This document shows, piece after piece, positions 23,276-33,622 of a stretch of DNA of 64,000 bases (position 1 is its first letter; every line of letters begins with the position of its first letter). Below the pieces are notes generated by a model. It was not told the DNA's origin. It did not search any database and saw only the letters and a list, made by a program, of their open reading frames with translations. Source of the stretch: Brevibacillus choshinensis (GTDB taxonomy: Bacteria; Bacillota; Bacilli; Brevibacillales; Brevibacillaceae); contig NZ_LJJB01000013.1 of the NCBI RefSeq assembly GCF_001420695.1, forward strand, positions 968,121-1,032,120. The letters are read 5' to 3'. Made by a program: the position numbers and the translations under genes.

Positions 23276-24792
23276 CTTACATGCACCTCGTTTTCCTGGT
23301 AAAGCCGCATTTGCTCTTCGATAACCTCTACTTTTACATGCTGGCGAACGGTGTCGGCCAATAAATCGTACCCTTGCTCCCGAAGGGCGACAAAGGATGG
23401 GCGATCCGCTAGCGGCACCAGACCTTTCTTTGTCCGAATCGCGTTGAGCAGAAGAGTTCGAAAATCGTCATTGTGGAACAGACCGTGAAAATACGTCCCG
23501 ATCAGTTTTCGGTCCTCTGCACAATAGCCATCTGAGCGATCTTCTAGCTGAATAAATGGTGCGTCGTTCTCTGTGTAGACCGATTGCCCCATGTGAATCT
23601 CGTAGCCTTCCAAAACCAGCTGTCCCCCTGCAAAACTAGCTGTACCACGCGAGAGTACGGTCGTCTTTCGAGGTTCCATCGTCGTCACCATCGGGATCAA
23701 GCCAAGCCCTACCAGCTCTCGTAACGGTGACTCCACACCATCAGGATCGTGGATTGACTCGCCCAGCATTTGATAGCCGCCACACAGTCCGATCACGTAG
23801 GTTTTACCTTCGCGATGGAGCTCCTGGATACGATCTGCCAGTCCGGTTTCTCGTAAAAACTGCAAGTCTTCCAATGTATTTTTGCTTCCTGGCAGGATGA
23901 TCAGATCCGGTTCTCCCAGCTCCTCCAGTCGAGTCACAAACCTCATGCGGCAATCCGGCTCCACAAAAAACGGGTCCACGTCCGTAAAATTGGAAATACG
24001 TGGGTAGCGCAACACGGCAATGTCGATGTCACGTGGTGTCTCTCGTTGTCCTTGGTACCGATGCAAAATGAGTGAGTCCTCGGCATCGATCCACAAATCA
24101 GGAATAAAGGGGACGACCCCAAGCACGGGCTTCCCTGTGTACTCCTCAAACCAGTTCAGCCCCGGTTCAAGAAGCGTCACATCCCCACGAAACCGATTGA
24201 TGATCACGCCGATTACACGATCCCGATCTTGCGGCTCCAGCAATTGCAAAGTCCCTACCAAGCTGGCAAACACACCACCACGCTCGATATCTGCCACCAA
24301 AATGACGGGAGCATTGGTCAAGCGAGCGACTCGCATATTGACCAGCTCGCGGTCGTTCAAGTTGATCTCTGCTGGGCTGCCTGCTCCCTCGATGACGATC
24401 CGCTCGTAGGCATCTGCCAGTCGCGAATACGACTCCCCGATAATTCGCAGCCCTTCGTCGAAAAACTCCTTCCGGTAGGCCATCGCTTTCATATTTTTGT
24501 AGGGTTCCCCGTTGACGACGATCTGCGACTCGGAATCCCGGGTCGGCTTGATCAGGATCGGATTCATGTCCGTCGTAGCAAGAACTCCTGCTGCCTCTGC
24601 CTGAACGCCCTGTGCTCGCCCGATTTCCTTTCCGTCGATCGTCACGTACGAGTTGAGCGCCATGTTTTGCGATTTGAACGGAGCTGTCTTGTGCCCAGCC
24701 TGCGCGAAAATCCGGCAAAAGGCCGTGGCAATCGCGCTTTTCCCCGCGTCTGAGCTCGTTCCCTGAATCATCAACGGGAGGGCTTTAGGCAC
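23272..24792 (-). CDS. cbiP: Adenosylcobyric acid synthase
   Basis: 506-residue glutamine amidotransferase (CbiP/CobQ). The N-terminal P-loop-like GTSSDAGKSAIATAFCR is followed by the MALNSYVTIDGKEIGRAQ block. The C-terminal class-I-like amidase has the nucleophile in YVIGLCGGYQMLG and the His in GTYFHGLFHND. It amidates carboxylates b, d, e and g of adenosylcobyrinate diamide. Overlaps its neighbours by four to eight bases. Confidence 0.92.
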   Translation of the reverse strand: MPKALPLMIQGTSSDAGKSAIATAFCRIFAQAGHKTAPFKSQNMALNSYVTIDGKEIGRAQGVQAEAAGVLATTDMNPILIKPTRDSESQIVVNGEPYKNMKAMAYRKEFFDEGLRIIGESYSRLADAYERIVIEGAGSPAEINLNDRELVNMRVARLTNAPVILVADIERGGVFASLVGTLQLLEPQDRDRVIGVIINRFRGDVTLLEPGLNWFEEYTGKPVLGVVPFIPDLWIDAEDSLILHRYQGQRETPRDIDIAVLRYPRISNFTDVDPFFVEPDCRMRFVTRLEELGEPDLIILPGSKNTLEDLQFLRETGLADRIQELHREGKTYVIGLCGGYQMLGESIHDPDGVESPLRELVGLGLIPMVTTMEPRKTTVLSRGTASFAGGQLVLEGYEIHMGQSVYTENDAPFIQLEDRSDGYCAEDRKLIGTYFHGLFHNDDFRTLLLNAIRTKKGLVPLADRPSFVALREQGYDLLADTVRQHVKVEVIEEQMRLYQENEVHVR

Positions 24793-26182
24793 GCGCGCCC
24801 ACCTCCACGCAGCGTTCGATCCAGCGTTTCACCAATTCTGGATTCGAGCCAAAGTGCAGGTGCGTATAGCCTGCAACCAAATTCTCGGTAGCGTAGCCCT
24901 CCGGCTTGGTCCCGCGCAAGCCTTTGGTCTCATAGGCATGCGGCAGTTCTGCATCTGTGGCATAGGTGGAGTAATGGAATTCGTGCCCTTTTGCTTGTTC
25001 CTCTGTTCCGAGCAGGAAGTTCCCTTCTTTTCCACGTACCTCTCGATAGCCCAGTGCCGCGAGCTTCTTTTGCATCGTCACTTTGCCCGGGATGAGTCCG
25101 ACCATCGGATAGCTGTCGCCTTCTGTCGTGACGATGGCTTCTGTCAAAAACATGAATCCGCCGCACTCTGCCAGTGTCGGCAGCCCGCTCTTGATCGCTG
25201 CTCGGAATGACTCCAATACCGCTTGATTCTGCGAGAGCTCGGATGCAAACTCCTCGGGGAAGCCTCCACCGATATACAAACCATCCGCCTCCGCTGGCAC
25301 TGTCTCACCCGCGAGTGGCGAAAAGAAACGCAGCTTGGCGCCGTACGCTTCCAACAGCTCCAAATTTTCCGGATAGTAAAAATGGAACGCAGGATCCTTT
25401 GCCACGGCTATGGTCACACGAGGTTGTGTGCCTGTCACGCGCTCGGGTACACCTGTGACCGCAAACAGCTTTGCCTCCGCCTGCAATGTCTCAGCTTTTG
25501 CCAGCTCCCAGATCAGCTCTAGGTCGACCGTATCGCCAATCAGATCGGCCAGCTTGTCAAACAACGGTGTCAGTTCACCACGCTCTACGGATGGAACCAA
25601 TCCGAGATGTCGCTCCGGAATCTCCAGCTCGTTTTCCCGCTTCAGGTAACCTACGACGGGTATGCCGCACTCCTGCTCGATAGCTGCCTTGACGATTTTA
25701 TGGTGTCCTTCACTCCCGACCTTGTTTGCGATGACTCCGACGATGCGTGCCGCGGGATTGAGTAGCTGAAAGCCTTTCACGATAGCTGCCGCACTGCGTG
25801 CCATGCTCTGGCAATTGACTACGAGCAGGACGGGAGAGCCTGTCAAAATGCTGATTTCGGCCGTGCTCCCCTTGTCGCTGGTCGCTTCCTTGCCATCATA
25901 CATCCCCATGACGCCCTCAATGATAGAAATGTCCGCACCTGCCGATCCCCGGACGAAGATCTCCTTGACCGTATCGTGGGAAAGCATGTAGCTGTCCAGA
26001 TTACGCGATGCCCGACCAGTCACTGCCGTGTGATAGGTAGGGTCGATGTAATCAGGACCGCATTTGAACCCTTGCACGATGTAGCCTTTTCGTTTCAGTG
26101 CTGCCATCAGCCCGATGGTGACGGTCGTTTTTCCAGCCCCGCTGCCTGTTCCGGCAATGACGATACGGCGGCTCTCACTCAT
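24785..26182 (-). CDS. cbiA: Cobyrinate a,c-diamide synthase
   Basis: 465 residues. P-loop GTGSGAGKTTVTIGLMAALKR, the block FKCGPDYIDPTYH, and the C-terminal amidotransferase with the catalytic Cys in LAECGGFMFL and the His in YTHLHFGSN. It amidates the a and c side chains of cob(II)yrinate using glutamine and ATP. It overlaps cbiP by eight bases and cbiG by four. Confidence 0.92.
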   Translation of the reverse strand: MSESRRIVIAGTGSGAGKTTVTIGLMAALKRKGYIVQGFKCGPDYIDPTYHTAVTGRASRNLDSYMLSHDTVKEIFVRGSAGADISIIEGVMGMYDGKEATSDKGSTAEISILTGSPVLLVVNCQSMARSAAAIVKGFQLLNPAARIVGVIANKVGSEGHHKIVKAAIEQECGIPVVGYLKRENELEIPERHLGLVPSVERGELTPLFDKLADLIGDTVDLELIWELAKAETLQAEAKLFAVTGVPERVTGTQPRVTIAVAKDPAFHFYYPENLELLEAYGAKLRFFSPLAGETVPAEADGLYIGGGFPEEFASELSQNQAVLESFRAAIKSGLPTLAECGGFMFLTEAIVTTEGDSYPMVGLIPGKVTMQKKLAALGYREVRGKEGNFLLGTEEQAKGHEFHYSTYATDAELPHAYETKGLRGTKPEGYATENLVAGYTHLHFGSNPELVKRWIERCVEVGARA

Positions 26183-27321
26183 GCACGCCCCTCCTCTCGA
26201 TACGGCATCAAGCCGACGGATATGGTGGTATTCCCTGATTTTTTCTTGGTCAGAGCCAATGTGTCCACGCCAGTGTACAGTTTGACGGCTGGCTCGCTCA
26301 CGCCATAGGCTCCCGTATACTTATAGACCGTGTCAGACGGGTCCTCGATCTGTACCTGATTTAGCTCTTCCGGAGAGTACCAGACAAACGGCCAACCGTA
26401 TTTTTCGCATACAGCGATGAGTCCCGCCTCGTCCTTTTTCAGCTCGATGGTGGCAAGAGCTTTTACACTCTTAATGGAGAATTGCAGCTCATCTAGCGTC
26501 TCCTTGATCACCGCTTCGATCTCCTCTGCTGATGTCCCTCGGTTGCAGCCCATGCCAAGCACGATCACCTTTGGTCGATATAACACGCCGTTGGTCAGAA
26601 TCGATTGTTCTGCTTGCGAAAGCAACCGATGCGTGACAACCAGCGCTGCTTGTGGTTCAGCAGCCTGAGCATCAGCAATCGTCTCGTACTCCTGGATCGA
26701 AGGAGGCATTGGGGTATCGTGCATCCACCAGTCCCTTTCCCCGGACTCATTGACGACTGCCACCCGCTCTTCATTTACGACCGACGCACTGACCGGGGTC
26801 AGTTTGTCAGCCGAATCCCACTCCCACCCAAAACGGCGTCCGAACAAATCTACCGGAATGGTCTTTTGCACGTCAGAGGCCGTCGTGATGATCGGGCGTG
26901 CTCCCATGACTGCTGCTACCTCACGTGCTAGCTCGTTCGCTCCACCGAGATGGCCGGACAGGACGCTAATGACATTTTCTCCGCGGTCATCCACAACGAC
27001 GACGCCCGGATCTTTCTTTTTGTCTTCTAGAAGTGGGGCGATCATCCTCACGACCGCTCCCAACGAAATGATGATGATCAAGCCTTTGTAAGCAGGCCAG
27101 AGGGCGGGAAATAGCATCCGCACGCTATTGGAGAATAGCTGGATGGCTCGTGATTCTTCATCCCCCCGCGCAAACTTGCTCATGTAGTACAGATCCGTCC
27201 CCGGAAACTTCTGGGCGAGATCGCGTGCCATCTCTACACCATGCTTGGTGATCGCGACGATCGCGTACTCTCCGCGCTGCTGGATGACCGGGATTTCTCC
27301 TTCTACCAGTTCGATGACCAT
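26179..27321 (-). CDS. cbiG: Cobalt-precorrin-5A hydrolase
   Basis: 380 residues. The central and C-terminal CbiG domains are recognisable by GAVVRMIAPLLEDKKKDPGVVVVDD, then VISVLSGHLGGANELA, and LGMGCNRGTSAEEIEAVI at the start of the C-terminal domain. It opens the delta-lactone of cobalt-precorrin-5A with loss of acetaldehyde, a step only of the anaerobic route. Its ATG shares one base with the cbiF stop (TAATG). Confidence 0.9.
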   Translation of the reverse strand: MVIELVEGEIPVIQQRGEYAIVAITKHGVEMARDLAQKFPGTDLYYMSKFARGDEESRAIQLFSNSVRMLFPALWPAYKGLIIIISLGAVVRMIAPLLEDKKKDPGVVVVDDRGENVISVLSGHLGGANELAREVAAVMGARPIITTASDVQKTIPVDLFGRRFGWEWDSADKLTPVSASVVNEERVAVVNESGERDWWMHDTPMPPSIQEYETIADAQAAEPQAALVVTHRLLSQAEQSILTNGVLYRPKVIVLGMGCNRGTSAEEIEAVIKETLDELQFSIKSVKALATIELKKDEAGLIAVCEKYGWPFVWYSPEELNQVQIEDPSDTVYKYTGAYGVSEPAVKLYTGVDTLALTKKKSGNTTISVGLMPYREEGRA

Positions 27322-28100
27322 TACTCTTTCACACCTTTTCTGAACCCGTGCGTGAAGGTTTTGTCATAAAGTTTGGATCGGTATTGCTCGTTTTTCTCAT
27401 GAATGTGCGGGTCCAGCGCCCATCCTGCCAAAATCATCGCATGCTTGCGGATTCCGTTTTTTCCCATATCCTCGTCGAGGTTCTTCAGCGTCGTGCGTAA
27501 TATGAACTGATCCGGCCAGCTCGCGCGTTGTACGACTGCGACAGGAGTATCCTCACTCCAGCCAGCTTCCACCAGCTCTCGCACCACTTTTTTTGTCAGG
27601 GTCGCACTCAAATAAAGGGCCAGTGTGCTATGATGCTCCGCCAGGGCACGTAGCTTTTCACGCTCTGGCACAGGAGTACGTCCTTCTGCACGGGTCAAAA
27701 TCAAGGTCTGTGTCAGCTCGGGAATCGTCAGCTCAGCACCGACTGCTGCCGCTGCTGCAAAGACCGAGCTCACGCCTGGAACGATCTCCACTTCGACGCC
27801 AGCCTCTTTCAGGAGCGCGATCTGTTCCATAATCGCTCCGTAGACGGACGGATCGCCTGTTTGCAGACGTACGACCAGCTTTCCTTGATTGACGCGATCT
27901 ACCATGAGCTCTACCATTTCCTCCAACGCCATGCCGGAGCTTTGCAGCACCTCTGCGTCTGGATTGCCCAAAGCTACCAGATCCTCATTGACGAGAGAAT
28001 CCGTAAAGAGAATCACATCTGCCTTTTGCAACAGCTTCAAGCCTTTTACCGTAATCAAATCAGGATCGCCTGGGCCTGCCCCTACAATGTACAGCTTCAT
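27321..28100 (-). CDS. cbiF: Cobalt-precorrin-4 C11-methyltransferase
   Basis: 259-residue SAM-dependent methylase. YIVGAGPGDPDLITVKGL at the N-terminus, then VVRLQTGDPSVYGAIMEQ and EIVPGVSSVFAAAAAVGAEL identify the CobM/CbiF branch. The open frame runs to 28289, but ATG 28100 (M-K-L-Y-I-V) matches family N-termini and overlaps the cbiL stop as ATGA. It adds the C11 methyl group before the CbiG step encoded next. Confidence 0.92.
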   Translation of the reverse strand: MKLYIVGAGPGDPDLITVKGLKLLQKADVILFTDSLVNEDLVALGNPDAEVLQSSGMALEEMVELMVDRVNQGKLVVRLQTGDPSVYGAIMEQIALLKEAGVEVEIVPGVSSVFAAAAAVGAELTIPELTQTLILTRAEGRTPVPEREKLRALAEHHSTLALYLSATLTKKVVRELVEAGWSEDTPVAVVQRASWPDQFILRTTLKNLDEDMGKNGIRKHAMILAGWALDPHIHEKNEQYRSKLYDKTFTHGFRKGVKE

Positions 28101-28813
28101 GATTTTTTCACCACCATCAAGGTAAGATAGCTGAGCTCTGCTCGCTCCAGCTCCCGAACATCCGTCCAAACCATTTCCTCTGAAGAGGTCACTTTGGTAG
28201 CAACAGCCGCTTTGTCTACCAGATTCATTTCTTTCAGCAGACCGATAATCATCGGCAGCACCTTTGCCACTTTCAAGAAGATGACGCAATCATGGGCTTC
28301 GATCGCCTGACGCATCGCTTCCTTGTCTTCTGTTGCCGGGATAATCCCGATCTGCTCATCCCCATCCGCGAGCGGCAGATTAAACCGTGAAGCCGCACCG
28401 AGGAACGAAGAGACACCAGGAACAGTGACGATCGACACTTCCGGGTGCTCGTCTTGCATCACTCGCATCATATGGATAAAGGTGCTGTAGAACATCGGAT
28501 CGCCTTCTGTGACGAACGCCACGTCCTTGCCCTCTGAGAGACGCTCCCAGACCAACTCCACGGTGTTGTTCCATTCACGTTCCAAAATTTCCGGATCCCG
28601 CGTCATCGGAAATACGAGCCCGAGCATTTCCTTGTCTGTTGCCGGTTTTACATACAGCTCCGCGATTTGATGGGCATAGCTTTTGCTTCCCATCCGTTTT
28701 TTCGGGTAGGCGATGACCGGCGATTGCTGCAGCAAACGAAACGCCTTTACTGTAATCAACTCCGGATCTCCGGGACCTACTCCCAGTCCGTACAAGGTTC
28801 CGATCTTTGTCAC
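28097..28813 (-). CDS. cbiL: Cobalt-precorrin-2 C20-methyltransferase
   Basis: 238-residue methylase of the CobI/CbiL branch: [22 protein letters not shown], then [19 protein letters not shown] and [19 protein letters not shown]. Start chosen at GTG 28813, with AAGGAGGAG upstream; the longer frame to 28855 encodes only a low-complexity Arg-rich lead. The GTG overlaps the cbiET stop (GTGA). Confidence 0.9.
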   Translation of the reverse strand: MTKIGTLYGLGVGPGDPELITVKAFRLLQQSPVIAYPKKRMGSKSYAHQIAELYVKPATDKEMLGLVFPMTRDPEILEREWNNTVELVWERLSEGKDVAFVTEGDPMFYSTFIHMMRVMQDEHPEVSIVTVPGVSSFLGAASRFNLPLADGDEQIGIIPATEDKEAMRQAIEAHDCVIFLKVAKVLPMIIGLLKEMNLVDKAAVATKVTSSEEMVWTDVRELERAELSYLTLMVVKKS

Positions 28814-30042
28814 TTGTTGTCTCCTCCTTCTTCTTCCTCGACCTTTTTGGCCCATGCTGTAATGATGTAGATCGGATTCAATGCTTCAAAGCGTGTCAGT
28901 GACAAAATCGGCTTGCTGCGCGACAGCTGGGCGAGTGTGACGGACGTTTCAAAGCCTTCTGCGGCAAAAGCCTGCGTCGCTTCATACAGCGTTTCGATGG
29001 TAGCTGCGTTGACCACAATACGTCCACCTGAGCGGAGTCGGGTGCAGCAAATGTTTAATAGCTCACGGAGCTCTCCGCCGCTGCCGCCGATGAATACGGC
29101 ATCCGGGTCGGGAAATTGGTCCAGCCCATGAGGCGCTCGTGCGTTGATCACTGTCAGATCCGTGCGAAACTTGGCCATATTCTGGCGGCAGTTTTCTAGG
29201 TCATCCGCATTTTTCTCGACACCATATACTTCGCCTTCCCTTGCGATGCGTGCCGCTTCAATCGCCACAGAACCCGTGCAGGTACCGATGTCCCAGATGA
29301 TGCTCTTGGCATGTAGCTGCAGCTGCGCAATGCTCAGGATGCGCACTTCTTTTTTGGTAATCAAGCCTTTGTCCGGCTTACGCTGGGAAAACTCCTCGTC
29401 TGCGATGCCAAATGGCCAGACAGGACTCTGGCGGCGCCTTTTGAGAATGACGACGTTCAGGTCGGAAAAGACGCCGTCTGCCATCTCGTCTAGCGTATAC
29501 CAGCCTGTTTTCTCATCTGCACTACCCAGATTTTCTGCCACAAACGCGTCGTACTCGGTCATTCCGAACGAGAGCAAGTAATTCGCAATCGCTGCGGGGC
29601 TATTTTGTGCGTCTGTTAATAAGGCCACCTTTTCCTTGCCATCGATGCGTTGCGCCAGGCCCTTGATACTGCGACCGTGAACGCTCATCAGCGCTGCATC
29701 GTGCCAAGCTTCCCCCATTTTGGCGAAGGCAAGCTGAATAGAGCTCAGATGCGGGTAGATTTCCACGTTCAACTTTTTAGCGAGCAAGCCGCCGATACCG
29801 TAAAAAAGCGGGTCGCCCGACGCGAGAATGACCGTCTTTCTCGTCTCTGCACGCAATTCTTCTACCATAGCGGTGAGTCCGCCCTTGAGGACTCGTTTTT
29901 CCCCTCTATACTCCGGGAAAAACGAAAGATGTCTCTCCCCGCCTATCAGCAATTCACTTTCTTCTATCCATGAACGGTACAACGGCAGCAAGCTCTGCTG
30001 TCCGTCATCCCCGATCCCGATCACTTTCATCATCTGTGTCAT
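28810..30042 (-). CDS. cbiET: Cobalt-precorrin-7 C5-methyltransferase / precorrin-6Y C15-methyltransferase (CbiE-CbiT fusion)
   Basis: 410-residue fusion. Residues about 1-205 form the CbiE tetrapyrrole methylase ([27 protein letters not shown]). Residues about 215-400 form the CbiT class-I methyltransferase with the SAM motif [19 protein letters not shown] and the family motif [13 protein letters not shown]. It methylates C5 and C15 and decarboxylates the C12 acetate. In many Firmicutes CbiE and CbiT are separate; the fusion corresponds to CobL. The ATG lies 38 bases inside the 3' end of cbiD. Confidence 0.9.
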   Translation of the reverse strand: MTQMMKVIGIGDDGQQSLLPLYRSWIEESELLIGGERHLSFFPEYRGEKRVLKGGLTAMVEELRAETRKTVILASGDPLFYGIGGLLAKKLNVEIYPHLSSIQLAFAKMGEAWHDAALMSVHGRSIKGLAQRIDGKEKVALLTDAQNSPAAIANYLLSFGMTEYDAFVAENLGSADEKTGWYTLDEMADGVFSDLNVVILKRRRQSPVWPFGIADEEFSQRKPDKGLITKKEVRILSIAQLQLHAKSIIWDIGTCTGSVAIEAARIAREGEVYGVEKNADDLENCRQNMAKFRTDLTVINARAPHGLDQFPDPDAVFIGGSGGELRELLNICCTRLRSGGRIVVNAATIETLYEATQAFAAEGFETSVTLAQLSRSKPILSLTRFEALNPIYIITAWAKKVEEEEGGDNK

Positions 30043-31141
30043 TGATCGTCACCTTTCCCAACAGGGACCCTTTCATCGTAATGATCACGGTCTCCACTTC
30101 CATACCGCCACCTACTTCCTTCAGGGCGGCTCGGCAGCAATTCTCACACATCATTTCGAAAAACGCCGGATTGTCTGCCATCAGATCGCCCACCTGTGAA
30201 GCCGTATTGGCCTCTCTGATCTGCGTCAGCAACTCTTCGGATACTCCAGCCTGCTCTGCCATCTGGGCGAGAAAGCCGAAGTCGACGGGAGCGCTTTTGG
30301 AATGGACCATCATGACACCCTGCGCGACCTTGGAGAATTTGCCCATCATCCCGACGAGGGTCACCTTTTTCATCTTCTTACGCTTGCATTGTTGCAGGGA
30401 AAAACCAACGAAATCGCCCATCTCCACAAAGGCTTCCTCCGAAAGCTGCGGGTACATTTCAATTCCGTAGTTCTCGGTCTTGCCTCCTGTTGAAAGGACG
30501 ATATGTTCACATCCTGCTTCCTTGGCGACATTGACAGCTTGCGCCACACTAGCCTTGTAGGCAGAGGTGGAAAACGGCACCACGATTCCGCGCGTCCCCA
30601 AAATGGAGATGCCACCGAGTATGCCGAGTCTTCCATTCAATGTTTTTTTCGCGATCTCTTCACCCGTGGGAACGGAGATCACGATCTTGATTCCTCGCTC
30701 GATCTCGAACTGATTCAGGACATCTTGGGCTGCTTCCCTGATCATTTTACGCGGGACGGGATTGATTGCCGCCTCCCCGATCGGGACAGGTAGGCCGGGC
30801 TTGGTCACCCTACCTACCCCGAGTCCACCGTCCAGTACGATGCCTGGCTCATCCAGCCACTCCACCGTGCTGAGAATCAAGGCACCGTGAGTCGCATCCG
30901 GGTCGTCTCCCCCGTCCTTGATCGTGCTTGCAGTCGCCTTTTCCAGAGTGAACTCGCAGCTCTCCATCTGAAAAGTCACGATCTCACCAATGGGCAGCCG
31001 GATCGTCGCTTCACTCTGCGTCTCCTGGGTGATCAGCGCGATCAAAGCAGCCTTTGTTGTCGCCGTTGCACAAGATCCAGTTGTATAACCATGGCGAAGG
31101 GGTTTTGCCTCTTTTTCGTCCGTCGCTGCTTTGGTCGCCAT
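30005..31141 (-). CDS. cbiD: Cobalt-precorrin-5B C1-methyltransferase
   Basis: 378 residues. Family hallmarks are [19 protein letters not shown] at the N-terminus, [14 protein letters not shown] and [13 protein letters not shown] near residue 105. CbiD adds the C1 methyl in the anaerobic route and is unrelated to the other methylases. ATG 31141 is favoured: it lies four bases after the cbiC stop and gives the usual N-terminus. The frame to 31180 would overlap cbiC. The 38-base overlap with cbiET is the longest in the operon. Confidence 0.9.
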   Translation of the reverse strand: MATKAATDEKEAKPLRHGYTTGSCATATTKAALIALITQETQSEATIRLPIGEIVTFQMESCEFTLEKATASTIKDGGDDPDATHGALILSTVEWLDEPGIVLDGGLGVGRVTKPGLPVPIGEAAINPVPRKMIREAAQDVLNQFEIERGIKIVISVPTGEEIAKKTLNGRLGILGGISILGTRGIVVPFSTSAYKASVAQAVNVAKEAGCEHIVLSTGGKTENYGIEMYPQLSEEAFVEMGDFVGFSLQQCKRKKMKKVTLVGMMGKFSKVAQGVMMVHSKSAPVDFGFLAQMAEQAGVSEELLTQIREANTASQVGDLMADNPAFFEMMCENCCRAALKEVGGGMEVETVIITMKGSLLGKVTINDTDDESDRDRG

Positions 31142-31145
31142 GGGT

Positions 31146-31796
31146 TTATCCCAACCGTTCCGCCATGATGGAGATCGCATTCAGCGCCGCTACGGTTACT
31201 GTACTGCCGCCTTTTCGTCCGATGTTGGTGATAAATGGGATGTCCATTTTCGCCAGCTCTTCTTTGGATTCTGCCGCAGAAACGAATCCTACCGGCATCC
31301 CGATCACGAGACCTGGTCTCGCTTCGCCTTCTTTGACCAGTCGGATCAGCTCGAGCAAAGCTGTCGGCGCGTTGCCGATGCAGTAAATGCCGCCGTCCGC
31401 TTCCTTGATCGCCTTGCGCATGGAGATAATGGCACGGGTCGTGTTGAGGCGCTTTGCTTCTTCCATGACATCGCGGTCGGAGATGTATACTTTTACTTCT
31501 CCCCCATATTTCTCGATGCGGTTTTTACTGATCCCTACTTGTACCATCTGTACGTCTGCTACGACCTTTTTCCCGCTGCGAATAGCGGCAATTCCCGCTT
31601 CAATCGCATCCTTGTGGAATACCAGACTGCGTCCGAGGTCAAAATCTGCAGAAGCGTGGATGACGCGTTGTACCACTGGAAATTGCTCGTCTGTAAACGG
31701 ATGCTCGCCCAGCTCGTCGGCGATCATCTGGAAGCTCAAGTCCTCAATTTCTTGCGGTTGCACCGTTAAGGGTTTGAAATCCGTACGAAAATCCAT
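31146..31796 (-). CDS. cbiC: Cobalt-precorrin-8 methylmutase
   Basis: 216 residues. The catalytic His lies in VVQRVIHASADFD, followed by VVADVQMVQVGISKNRI and PAGFV-like GMPVGFVSAAESKE. It moves the methyl group from C11 to C12 to form cobyrinate. Lengths and spacing are normal; it follows cbiJ after two bases. Confidence 0.9.
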   Translation of the reverse strand: MDFRTDFKPLTVQPQEIEDLSFQMIADELGEHPFTDEQFPVVQRVIHASADFDLGRSLVFHKDAIEAGIAAIRSGKKVVADVQMVQVGISKNRIEKYGGEVKVYISDRDVMEEAKRLNTTRAIISMRKAIKEADGGIYCIGNAPTALLELIRLVKEGEARPGLVIGMPVGFVSAAESKEELAKMDIPFITNIGRKGGSTVTVAALNAISIMAERLG

Positions 31797-31798
31797 CG

Positions 31799-32572
31799 TT
31801 AGTTTCCTCCTGTCACTTGTTTCAATTGGTCGAGCACGTTCTCGTAATTGGAAAACTTGGTACCGTAATCGATTTGTGGACGACCGATGACGATCGTTTC
31901 GATCCCCATTTCGAGGGCCGCCTCCACTTTTTCATCAAAAGCGCCTACCTTGCCGCTCTCTTTGGTAATCATCAGCGTCACGCCGTAATGGTCGTAGAGA
32001 GCCTTGTTCAGTTCTTTGGAAAATGGCCCTTGCATCGCTACGATGTTTTTCTGCTCGAGGCCCAGCTCTTCGCATTTTTGCATGTTGTCGATGCGTGGTA
32101 GCATTCTTGCAACCAGCGTCGTATCAGACAGACCCAGTAAACGGTCTGTAAATATTTTCAACGTCTTACTCCCTGTCGTCAGCATGATCACACCGCGCTT
32201 GTCTGCTGCCAATTCAGCCGCCTGTACATAGTCTTCTACCACGATCAGCTTTTCGCTGCCGGGTGCGGAGAGACTCTCCCGCTCGTAGCGGATGTAGGGG
32301 ACTTCTGCTGCCTTTGCTGCTGCCATCGCATTTTTCGAAGCTTCCTCTGCGAACGGATGACTCGCATCCACCACAGCCTGCACCCCTTTTGCGGCAATCA
32401 GCTTTTGAATATCTTCAGCGGTCAAGCGACCTACCTGGACAGGAACTCCTGCTTCCTCCATGCTTTTGGCGGCGTTGTCAGTTACTACCGTCGTGAGCAG
32501 ATCATAGCCCGCTTGTTGAATCAGCAATGCCAGCTCACGTGCATCGCTCGTTCCAGCCAATACAAGAATCAT
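31799..32572 (-). CDS. cbiJ: Cobalt-precorrin-6A reductase
   Basis: 257 residues of the CbiJ/CobK family. It starts MILVLAGTSDARELALLI, with VVDASHPFAEEASKNAM near residue 82 and the C-terminal SGKVGAFDEKVEAALEMGI. It reduces the C18-C19 double bond of cobalt-precorrin-6A using a nicotinamide nucleotide. Follows cbiX after 12 bases. Confidence 0.9.
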   Translation of the reverse strand: MILVLAGTSDARELALLIQQAGYDLLTTVVTDNAAKSMEEAGVPVQVGRLTAEDIQKLIAAKGVQAVVDASHPFAEEASKNAMAAAKAAEVPYIRYERESLSAPGSEKLIVVEDYVQAAELAADKRGVIMLTTGSKTLKIFTDRLLGLSDTTLVARMLPRIDNMQKCEELGLEQKNIVAMQGPFSKELNKALYDHYGVTLMITKESGKVGAFDEKVEAALEMGIETIVIGRPQIDYGTKFSNYENVLDQLKQVTGGN

Positions 32573-32584
32573 GTGGCGTCCCTC

Positions 32585-33532
32585 CTACTTCGTTACGGGG
32601 TCGTGTTTGTGATCATGTTTGTGATCGTGGTCATGATCGTGATCATGGTGATGATCGTGGTCGTGGTGGTGCCCATGATGATGGTGGTGATGCCCGTGCT
32701 CATCATCGTGGTGGTGATGGTGATGATCGATGTGCTCCATCGCTGCCAGCCTATACTGACAGGTGTCGCAATTCAGCTTGACCTCGCCATGCAGCGCTTC
32801 CTCCACCCGATCCTTGAGCACTTCTTTCAGCAGCGGATGGAATCCGAAATACTCGGCCATCGTGAACTGCGCTTCTGGATATTTCGAGCGGAACTGCTCC
32901 AGCTGATCGCTCATCCGTTTGATCAGGATCCCAGTAAACAAGAAGTAAGGCAGAACGACTACATGGCGAGCACCGAGCTTCAGGCAGCGCTCGATTCCCT
33001 CGTCATACAACGGATAAGTAACACCCATGAAAGCTGTTTCTACCCACTTCGCCTTGTAGCGCTCCCAGAACAGTCGCGACATTTTGTAAATATCGCTATT
33101 GGCATCCGCATCACTACTTCCCCGTCCGATCACGAGTACAGCCAGATCCTCATGTTCTTCGCCGGAAGCAAAACCAGCCTCGTTCATGCGCGTCGTCAGG
33201 ATGTTGATGACTTCATCGTGGATACCGATCGGGCGTCCGTAGATGAATTGAACGTGAGGATGCAGCTCCTTCGCCTCGTCAATCGCAGCAGGAATGTGGA
33301 TTTTCGCATGACCCGCCGAGAACAGAATGATTGGGATGACCGCCACACGGGTCGCTCCGCGTTTTACGCATGTATTCAGTCCTTGCAGCATGTCAGGACG
33401 TTCGAATTCCAAAAAACAAGTCTCTAAGATCGGAACGTCCAGTTCTGGTGCGAGTGAATTCACAAACTGCCTAATCTCTTCATTGCCCTCTGGATCTTTG
33501 CTTCCGTGGCCGACAAATAGTACCGCGTCCAT
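32585..33532 (-). CDS. cbiX: Sirohydrochlorin cobaltochelatase with His-rich tail
   Basis: 315 residues of the long CbiX type: two chelatase half-domains, MDAVLFVGHGSKDPEGN with the catalytic His and a second half starting LAVLVIGRGSSDADANSD. After them comes a C-D-T-C pair (NCDTCQYR), then a tail of about 50 residues (from about residue 262) that is more than half His, alternating with Asp. It inserts Co(II) into sirohydrochlorin. In Bacillus megaterium CbiX a His-rich segment and a C-x-x-C-linked Fe-S centre are known. The tail probably stores or delivers cobalt. The His codons form a low-complexity DNA tract at about 32594-32735. Confidence 0.92.
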   Translation of the reverse strand: MDAVLFVGHGSKDPEGNEEIRQFVNSLAPELDVPILETCFLEFERPDMLQGLNTCVKRGATRVAVIPIILFSAGHAKIHIPAAIDEAKELHPHVQFIYGRPIGIHDEVINILTTRMNEAGFASGEEHEDLAVLVIGRGSSDADANSDIYKMSRLFWERYKAKWVETAFMGVTYPLYDEGIERCLKLGARHVVVLPYFLFTGILIKRMSDQLEQFRSKYPEAQFTMAEYFGFHPLLKEVLKDRVEEALHGEVKLNCDTCQYRLAAMEHIDHHHHHHDDEHGHHHHHHGHHHDHDHHHDHDHDHDHKHDHKHDPVTK

Positions 33533-33622
33533 GTAATCTCCTCCTGATTTTTCTTTTTGTATGTGCGAAAAGGTCAGCGCAACCGCCGTCCCCTTTTCTT
33601 TGCTTTTACAATCAATTTGAAC

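Noticed and set aside
32594-32735. Simple-sequence satellite
   Set aside because: The repeat keeps one open frame that encodes the known type of His-rich CbiX tail.
32357-33427. Long plus-strand ORF opposite cbiX and cbiJ
   Set aside because: A shadow frame produced by codon bias of cbiX/cbiJ; its sequence shows no family features and includes the complement of the His tract.
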